From positions 434,001-498,000 of the forward strand of contig NZ_JANUCQ010000002.1 in NCBI RefSeq assembly GCF_024807035.1: a stretch of DNA of 64,000 nt, given 5' to 3'. Numbering within the stretch: the stretch's first letter is position 1; the number at the start of each line of letters is the position of its first letter. The DNA is from Methanococcus voltae PS (lineage in GTDB: Archaea; AGJL01; Methanococci; Methanococcales; Methanococcaceae). Below are positions 58,968 through 64,000 of the stretch, piece after piece. The position numbers and the translations under genes were made by a program. The notes beneath the pieces were generated by a model. That model did not search any database. It saw only the letters and a list, made by a program, of their open reading frames with translations, and was not told where the DNA came from.

Positions 58968-59579
58968 TTTAACGGTTATTCTTTATATTTTCGTTTTAAA
59001 TATTGTTAATTACTTTTAAAAATATTATAAAACACTGTATTGATTTACAATATACTTTTATTTATAATATTTTTATCATTTTTAATTAATAAAATGATAA
59101 AAGTATACCACTTTCGAATTGCTATTAAATTGCTATTTTTGAATTATTATATCGACATGTTGAATCGTTGATTATTTTAGTATTATTATGTTATACTTGT
59201 CAGTGTTATTTTGTACATATAGTTAGTATCCTAATATATTGTATAAATATCTAAAAATTGTGAAAATTGCATTTTAATTTTCGGTATTTATATGGATTTC
59301 GGGCTATACTTTTATATAGTGAATGAATATAATATTTAGGAATTTTTATCCGTAACTTTACCAATAATTTATTCATAAAGTCTGAACTATAATAGTTCGC
59401 TAGATTAATTTTAATAATAGTAAAAGTAAATTTAAAAGAAATTAAAAGAAATTAAAAGAAATTTAAGAATAACATAGAATGGTAAATAATTTCCAAAATT
59501 GAAATTTAAAATTGAAATTAAAATTAAATGTCAAATATGGTATAAAATAATAAGATATACGAGAATAAGAGGTTTTGAA
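58968..59579. other. Long gap between histone and UMP kinase genes
   Basis: These 612 bp hold no protein gene. They contain a long hairpin (59067-59106), a TATA-like TTTATATAG near 59310 followed by two small hairpins (59355-59381, 59384-59398) that may be a small RNA, and a tandem ATTAAAAGAA repeat (about 59430-59462). The UMP kinase promoter must lie within. Confidence 0.45.
59067..59106. terminator. 16-bp hairpin after the histone gene
   Basis: TTTTATCATTTT and AAAATGATAAAA form a perfect 12-bp stem around TAATTAAT, extended by four pairs including one G-T. It lies about 100 bp after the histone stop. It may mark the transcript end or protect the mRNA. Confidence 0.4.
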
Positions 59580-60257
59580 ATGAGAGTTGTATTTGCGTTA
59601 GGCGGTTCTGTATTAATGCCCAAAGAAGGGGCTTCAAAAGAAAATATTGCATCTTATGCCGAAACCTTCAAAAAACTAAAAGATGAAGGTCACGAAATTT
59701 CCGTTATCATTGGCGGAGGAAACACGGCTAGACAATACATTTCAATCGCAAGAGAATTTACAAATGATGCCTTTTGTGATGAAATAGGGATTATGTCGAC
59801 TCGATTAAATAGTATGCTTTTAATATCTGCGTTAGGTAATTACGCTGTCAAAAATGTTCCTACAAGCTTTAAAGAAGCTGAAACTATTTTGAATTTAAAC
59901 AAAATTGTCGTTATGGGCGGTACTCATCCTGCACACACAACCGATGCGGTTTCTGCTTCATTGGCGGAGTTTTTAGATGCTGATTTATTAGTAATTGCTA
60001 CAAATGTGGATGGCGTATATACAAACGACCCACGTATCGATTCAAACGCTAAAAAACTAAAAGAAATGACAATTTCAGAATTATTGGAAATTACAGGTAA
60101 TTGTTCAATTTCGGCAGGTTCCTCAAGTGTTGTGGACCCATTAGCATCTAAAATAATCGATAGAGCAAAATTAAAAACAATTGTGGTTAAAGGAACTCCA
60201 TCTGAAATCATTGGTTCAATTAATGATAATCACGACGGTACCACAATATTACCATAA
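59580..60257 (+). CDS. pyrH: Uridylate kinase (UMP kinase)
   Basis: A 225-residue amino-acid-kinase-fold enzyme: MRVVFALGGSVLMP, VIIGGGNTARQYI, MGGTHPAHTTDAVSA and ATNVDGVYTNDPR. It phosphorylates UMP to UDP. The open frame extends 81 bases upstream but as a basic A+T-rich translation; the ATG at 59580 with GAGG upstream matches the archaeal N-terminus. Confidence 0.95.
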   Translation: MRVVFALGGSVLMPKEGASKENIASYAETFKKLKDEGHEISVIIGGGNTARQYISIAREFTNDAFCDEIGIMSTRLNSMLLISALGNYAVKNVPTSFKEAETILNLNKIVVMGGTHPAHTTDAVSASLAEFLDADLLVIATNVDGVYTNDPRIDSNAKKLKEMTISELLEITGNCSISAGSSSVVDPLASKIIDRAKLKTIVVKGTPSEIIGSINDNHDGTTILP

Positions 60258-60473
60258 TCATTATTTATTTTATTTTAACTATTTTAACTATTTTAACTAA
60301 CGATAACGATTTTAAACTATTAACATTATTATTTTATTACATTGAGTTATATACAAATTTATTACATAACTATATATTTTAAAAATAACAATTTGATAAT
60401 ATATAATAATAGAAAATAATTAAAATATATGATTAAACTATATGATTAAATATAGCATACTAGGGTGTAAAAT

Positions 60474-60659
60474 ATGGAAAAACATAAACATTGTATAAAC
60501 TGTGGATTATCAGTACCTCCAGAAGAAGACTTTTGTTCTACAAAGTGTAAGGAAGAATATGCTAAAAGAAGAAAAAAAATGTTAAGAAGTCAACTTTTAA
60601 TGTTTGGTGCTTTTGTTATAGTATTTGGTGCTTTGATAATATCAAAATATTTAAATTAA
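60474..60659 (+). CDS. DUF2116-type zinc-ribbon membrane protein
   Basis: A 61-residue protein. The N-terminus holds a zinc motif (HCINCGLSVPPEEDFCSTKCKEEY), a basic stretch RRKKMLRSQ follows, and one membrane segment (LMFGAFVIVFGALIIS) closes it. The layout matches the archaeal DUF2116 family of unknown function. The ATG follows GGGTG. It is monocistronic by spacing. Confidence 0.75.
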   Translation: MEKHKHCINCGLSVPPEEDFCSTKCKEEYAKRRKKMLRSQLLMFGAFVIVFGALIISKYLN

Positions 60660-60792
60660 ATACAGGGCTTAACTGTAAAACTTAATCATATTTGATATGT
60701 CAAATAATTGCTAAATAATTTTATTTAATTTTTTAATTCATATCTTATTTTAATATAGTCTAAAATTATTTCAAAACTAACGAGGGATGGTT

Positions 60793-61251
60793 ATGAGTAA
60801 TACTAATTTAAAAAAATATAATATTTACGAAATTGGAAAATATTTTAAAGGTCAAAAGCCAGAGGATAAAAATCACGTTGTAATCTATGAGGAATACATT
60901 CCTTGTATGGAAGGCTTAGCAGTTGGTAACAAAATCATGCTTTTATTTTGGTTTGATAAATCAGATAACGAAGAAAAAAGAAGTATTATGAAAGTTCACC
61001 CACGTGGAAATGTGAAAATACCAATAAGAGGAGTTTTTGGTACTCACTCCCCAGTTAGACCTAATCCTATCGCTTTATATGATGTTAACATATCAAAAAT
61101 TGATTTTGAAAAAGGTATAATTTATATTGAAGAGGAAATTGATGCTTTTGATGAAACTCCTTTAATTGATATTAAAGTATCCGCTAATTCTTTAAATTTT
61201 GAAAAATATGGCGAAAAAGTTGAAAGTTACGATAAATATGGATGTAAATAA
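60793..61251 (+). CDS. TrmO/TsaA-like tRNA methyltransferase family protein (UPF0066)
   Basis: A 152-residue beta-barrel SAM-dependent family member. The core GVFGTHSPVRPNPIALYDVN and the preceding KVHPRGN match the UPF0066 signature (RSPxRPNPIG). The bacterial TrmO methylates threonylcarbamoyladenosine at tRNA position 37. The archaeal substrate is not settled, and the family C-terminal domain is reduced here. ATG at 60793 follows GAGGGA; a second ATG lies six bases upstream. Confidence 0.8.
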   Translation: MSNTNLKKYNIYEIGKYFKGQKPEDKNHVVIYEEYIPCMEGLAVGNKIMLLFWFDKSDNEEKRSIMKVHPRGNVKIPIRGVFGTHSPVRPNPIALYDVNISKIDFEKGIIYIEEEIDAFDETPLIDIKVSANSLNFEKYGEKVESYDKYGCK

Positions 61252-61309
61252 AATAATAATAAAATAATAAAATAATAAAATAAATTTTAATTTATAAAAT
61301 TGTGAAAAT

Positions 61310-62167
61310 ATGGAAATTTTAAAGAACCTTCCGATAACTGATAACCATATACATATTGATGAAAAAAATGGTATGGGTTCGGTAAAAGTTGCCCAAGTAT
61401 TTGAAAAAGCAGGCGGTAAAACTATGATAATCCCCAATAAACCTGCTTTTAGTTTAGAATTGGAAAAACCAATTGATGAATTACTTTTGTCATTACAAAG
61501 AATTGAAGAGGAAACAAATGTAAAGGCTTTCGGTATGGCGGGAGTACATCCGGTAGAATTTATTAACTTCGTTAGAAATGGTATGAGCATTGAAGAAGCC
61601 AAAAATAGAGTTATTCAAGCACTGGACTATTGCCAAAAGATTGTAATGGAAAATGACAATATTGTAGGGATTGGGGAAATTGGTAGACCACATTTTGAAT
61701 TAACTGGCGATGATGCAGAAATACTATGGGCTACATCAAACGAATTGTTTACTTATAGCATGGCACTTGCAAAAGATGCTGATTGTGCCATCCAAATACA
61801 TGCTGAAAGTGCTTCAGATGCACAGTTTAAAGAATTTTCAGAAATGGCAAAATCGGTGGGCTTAAATCCTGAAAAAGTAATTAAACATCATTGTGATAAT
61901 CGGGTTAATGAAGGTATCAAATATGGAATTATGCCTTCAATTGTGGCATCTTCACCTTGTGACGAAGCTATAGCTATATCTGACCGTTTTTTAATGGAAA
62001 CGGACTATATAGATGATTTAAAGCGCCCTGGTGTGGTATTAGGTATAAAAACCGTTCCGAGACGTACAAGGAAACTCCTGCAAAACGGTTTAATGACTGA
62101 GGAAATGTGCTATAATATTCATAAAAATAACGTTGAAAAATGCTATAATATTGAAATTGACTTTTAA
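61310..62167 (+). CDS. TatD-like metal-dependent hydrolase
   Basis: A 285-residue TIM-barrel amidohydrolase. Metal ligands appear as ITDNHIHID near the N-terminus, GIGEIGRPHF, IQIHAES and KHHCD. The family includes TatD DNases and archaeal relatives of unknown substrate. The C-terminal DRFLMETDYIDDLKRPG holds the terminal Asp region. ATG follows GTGAAAAT. The gap after the TrmO-like gene is 58 bp, so cotranscription is possible. Confidence 0.85.
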   Translation: MEILKNLPITDNHIHIDEKNGMGSVKVAQVFEKAGGKTMIIPNKPAFSLELEKPIDELLLSLQRIEEETNVKAFGMAGVHPVEFINFVRNGMSIEEAKNRVIQALDYCQKIVMENDNIVGIGEIGRPHFELTGDDAEILWATSNELFTYSMALAKDADCAIQIHAESASDAQFKEFSEMAKSVGLNPEKVIKHHCDNRVNEGIKYGIMPSIVASSPCDEAIAISDRFLMETDYIDDLKRPGVVLGIKTVPRRTRKLLQNGLMTEEMCYNIHKNNVEKCYNIEIDF

Positions 62168-62248
62168 TTAGAATATAAAGGAAAAATAAGTAAAATAAAA
62201 TAGTAAAATAATAATATAAAAAAATAATATATAATTAATATATTGGTA

Positions 62249-64000
62249 TTATAATTCTCCCATTAATTTAGGGAATCCATTATAATAACTTTCTTTTATT
62301 TCTTCTGATGAAATGTTTACAATTTCTTGACCGTTTAATTCAACTTTTAATTGTTTTTCGGCTGTTAAATTGCCCAATTTTGTTGCAAATATCTCGTTAC
62401 TACTGAATTTTGAAATTACGTACTCCATAATTTCAGGGGTTACTGCAACTAAGATTCTACCTGATGATTCAGAGTAAAGATTTGTTATATTTGATAAATT
62501 GCTGTTGATAGCAATATCCACACCCAAATCAGTATTCATTACCATTTTGCTTAATGCAATAGCCATTCCTCCTCTCGAAAGGTCAACAGCTTCGTTAATT
62601 AATCCATTTTCGATTAAATCAACTAATATATTGTATGTATTCATTTCTTTTTTCAAGTCCGCTTTTGGGATAAATCCATCTTCAGTGTTATGAATTACTT
62701 TGTGGTATTCGCTACCGCCCATTTCTTCCTTAGTTTCACCGATTAATAATAAAACATCGTTTTCTTTTGGTTTCACTAATACATTAGGTATTAACTCGAT
62801 GTCTTTAATTTTTCCGATGATGCTTATTGTAGGTGTTGGGTTTATAGGGTAATCTTTACCTTCAATGATTGTTTCGTTGTATAAACTTACGTTTCCACCC
62901 ACAACAGGAACGTTTAAAAACTCTGCTGCGTCTGTTAATCCTTCGATTGACTTTTTAAGTTGCCAGTATCTTTCAGGCTTTTCAGGATTTCCAAAGTTTA
63001 AGTTGTCCAACATTCCAATAGGTCTAGCACCTACAGTCGCTAAATTTCTTACGCTTTCACATACTAAGGTTTTAGCTGCTTCGTAAGGGTTTAATTTTGA
63101 GAATGTAGAGTTACAGTCAGCTGTTAAAGCTACACCCATTGGGTAAATATCTTGTACTTTTAAAGCTGCTGCATCCTTTCCTGGTTTTACAACGGTTCTT
63201 AATTGAACTTCGTGGTCGTATCTTTCATATATGTTTGATTTTGAACATATGTTTGGACTTTCTAGCATAGTTTTAAGTGTTTCGTTGTGCTCTTCCTTAG
63301 TTTTTGGAGTTTTTGCGTCTGCTTCCAATTTCTCTGTATCTTCTGCTTTTTCTTTTATATCTTCTTTTTCAGGCAAATCATACAATGGAGCTTCACATAA
63401 TAACTCGAGCGGTAAATCAACTACTAATTCATCATTGTGGTAAGCAATTAATCTTTTGGTATCTGTTGTCTTACCGATTACTGCGCAAGGTAATTCATAT
63501 TTTTCGAAAATACTGAGTAATTCTTCTTCAGAGCCTGCTTTAACAGCAAATAAATTTCTCTCTTGACTTTCTGAAATCATTATTTCGTAAGGAGTCATTC
63601 CTTGCTCCCTTAAAAATACGTTTTCAAGGTGTAATTCTGCACCTACGCCACCACTAAAGCACATTTCGGAACATGATGAGGTTATACCTGCTGCCCCTAA
63701 ATCCTTCATTGCTTTTACATTGCCGGTTTTACAAGCTTCTAATGTTGCGTCGATTAATTTCTTTTCTTTGAATGCGTCGCCGATTTGAACACTTGGCCTG
63801 TCGCCTTCACTTTCACTGGTTAAGTCTTTTGAAGCAAATGAAGCCCCCCCAATACCATCTTTTCCAGTATCGCCCACTAAAATTATAGATAAGCCTTCTT
63901 CTTTTGCCTTACCTTCAATAATTTCATCTTCGTGGACTAAACCAATAGCCACAACATTTACAAGGTTATTGTAGTCATATGATGAATCGAATTCGCATTC
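62249..64000 (-). CDS. purL: Phosphoribosylformylglycinamidine synthase subunit PurL, 5' truncated
   Basis: The frame runs off the right edge, so only the last about 583 residues are seen; the complete protein is about 700 or more. Visible signatures include VGDTGKDGIGGASFASKDL, GDAFKEKKLIDATLE, GAAGITSSCSEM, LDNLNFGNPEKPERYWQ and NVPVVGGNVSLYNE. It converts FGAR to FGAM in purine synthesis with PurQ and PurS. An acidic/Lys-rich insert (EDIKEKAEDTEKLEADAKTPK) interrupts the middle. The GTG at 63952 is not a start, because the family sequence continues upstream. Confidence 0.96.
   Translation of the reverse strand, partial: ECEFDSSYDYNNLVNVVAIGLVHEDEIIEGKAKEEGLSIILVGDTGKDGIGGASFASKDLTSESEGDRPSVQIGDAFKEKKLIDATLEACKTGNVKAMKDLGAAGITSSCSEMCFSGGVGAELHLENVFLREQGMTPYEIMISESQERNLFAVKAGSEEELLSIFEKYELPCAVIGKTTDTKRLIAYHNDELVVDLPLELLCEAPLYDLPEKEDIKEKAEDTEKLEADAKTPKTKEEHNETLKTMLESPNICSKSNIYERYDHEVQLRTVVKPGKDAAALKVQDIYPMGVALTADCNSTFSKLNPYEAAKTLVCESVRNLATVGARPIGMLDNLNFGNPEKPERYWQLKKSIEGLTDAAEFLNVPVVGGNVSLYNETIIEGKDYPINPTPTISIIGKIKDIELIPNVLVKPKENDVLLLIGETKEEMGGSEYHKVIHNTEDGFIPKADLKKEMNTYNILVDLIENGLINEAVDLSRGGMAIALSKMVMNTDLGVDIAINSNLSNITNLYSESSGRILVAVTPEIMEYVISKFSSNEIFATKLGNLTAEKQLKVELNGQEIVNISSEEIKESYYNGFPKLMGEL

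Overview
The window looks like the chromosome of a mesophilic methanogenic archaeon of the order Methanococcales, most likely Methanococcus voltae or a very close strain. The DNA is extremely A+T rich. Translation signals are archaeal (GGTGA or GAGG-type ribosome sites about 5 nt before ATG, GTG or TTG). Promoters carry the CGAAA..TTTATATA element, and the genes include archaeal histone, TBP, Rpo7, Rpo11, Spt4, DnaG primase, RfcL, Hjc and a methanogenesis-marker protein. The strongest species clue is the type I signal peptidase at 57866-58498: Ser52, His122, Asp142 and Asp148 fall on the numbers I remember for the mutagenised M. voltae enzyme.

Layout. 1-9.7 kb: 3' part of dnaG, a UPF0058 gene, a UbiD-type decarboxylase probably of the archaeal mevalonate route, and three PP-loop ATPases (PAPS-reductase-like, ThiI, a TtuA/TtcA-like thiolase) with F420H2 oxidase FprA. 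9.7-12 kb: a strong box C/D guide RNA candidate on the minus strand, a radical SAM protein and a small lipoprotein. 12.5-15.6 kb: a complete glycine-betaine-type ABC transporter (proVWX). 15.9-17.8 kb: a short tyrosine recombinase and a helix-turn-helix partner behind a dense inverted-repeat array. 17.5-20.4 kb: S27ae, S24e, dephospho-CoA kinase, Spt4 and Rpo7, all on the minus strand. 20.7-25.4 kb: tRNA-Arg with an unusual leader, tRNA-Glu, an unassigned G+C-rich structured RNA candidate, pycB-pycA and tRNA-Val. 25.5-32.5 kb: an archaellum-like surface protein, MetG, AMP phosphorylase, DUF63, DUF2097 and a hypothetical. 32.6-39 kb: Hjc, MscS, CbiL, IlvD, a CobT-like protein and a methanogenesis-marker protein. 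39-43.4 kb: an aryl-CoA-ligase/indolepyruvate oxidoreductase operon. 43.6-49.5 kb: RfcL, a second MscS, TyrS, DUF2067, Rpo11 and a TM2 protein. 49.6-52.7 kb: L1-L10-L12 with the L1 operator inside the L1 gene, then TBP. 53-64 kb: HisH, a class V aminotransferase, a zinc-ribbon DUF84 NTPase, ferredoxin plus geranylgeranyl reductase, signal peptidase I, histone, UMP kinase, DUF2116, a TrmO-like protein, a TatD-like protein and the 3' part of purL.

Most of the window is ordinary housekeeping DNA. The parts most worth a second look are non-coding. They are the C/D guide RNA (9711-9805), the structured G+C island (21385-21481), the pseudoknot-like tRNA-Arg leader (20761-20830), and the symmetrical repeat array in front of the recombinase/HTH pair (15892-15974), whose 18-bp end recurs at 17797-17814. 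A second theme is Lys/Asn/Glu-rich low-complexity inserts in otherwise conserved housekeeping proteins. All functions are judged by eye from translated sequence; no database search was run.
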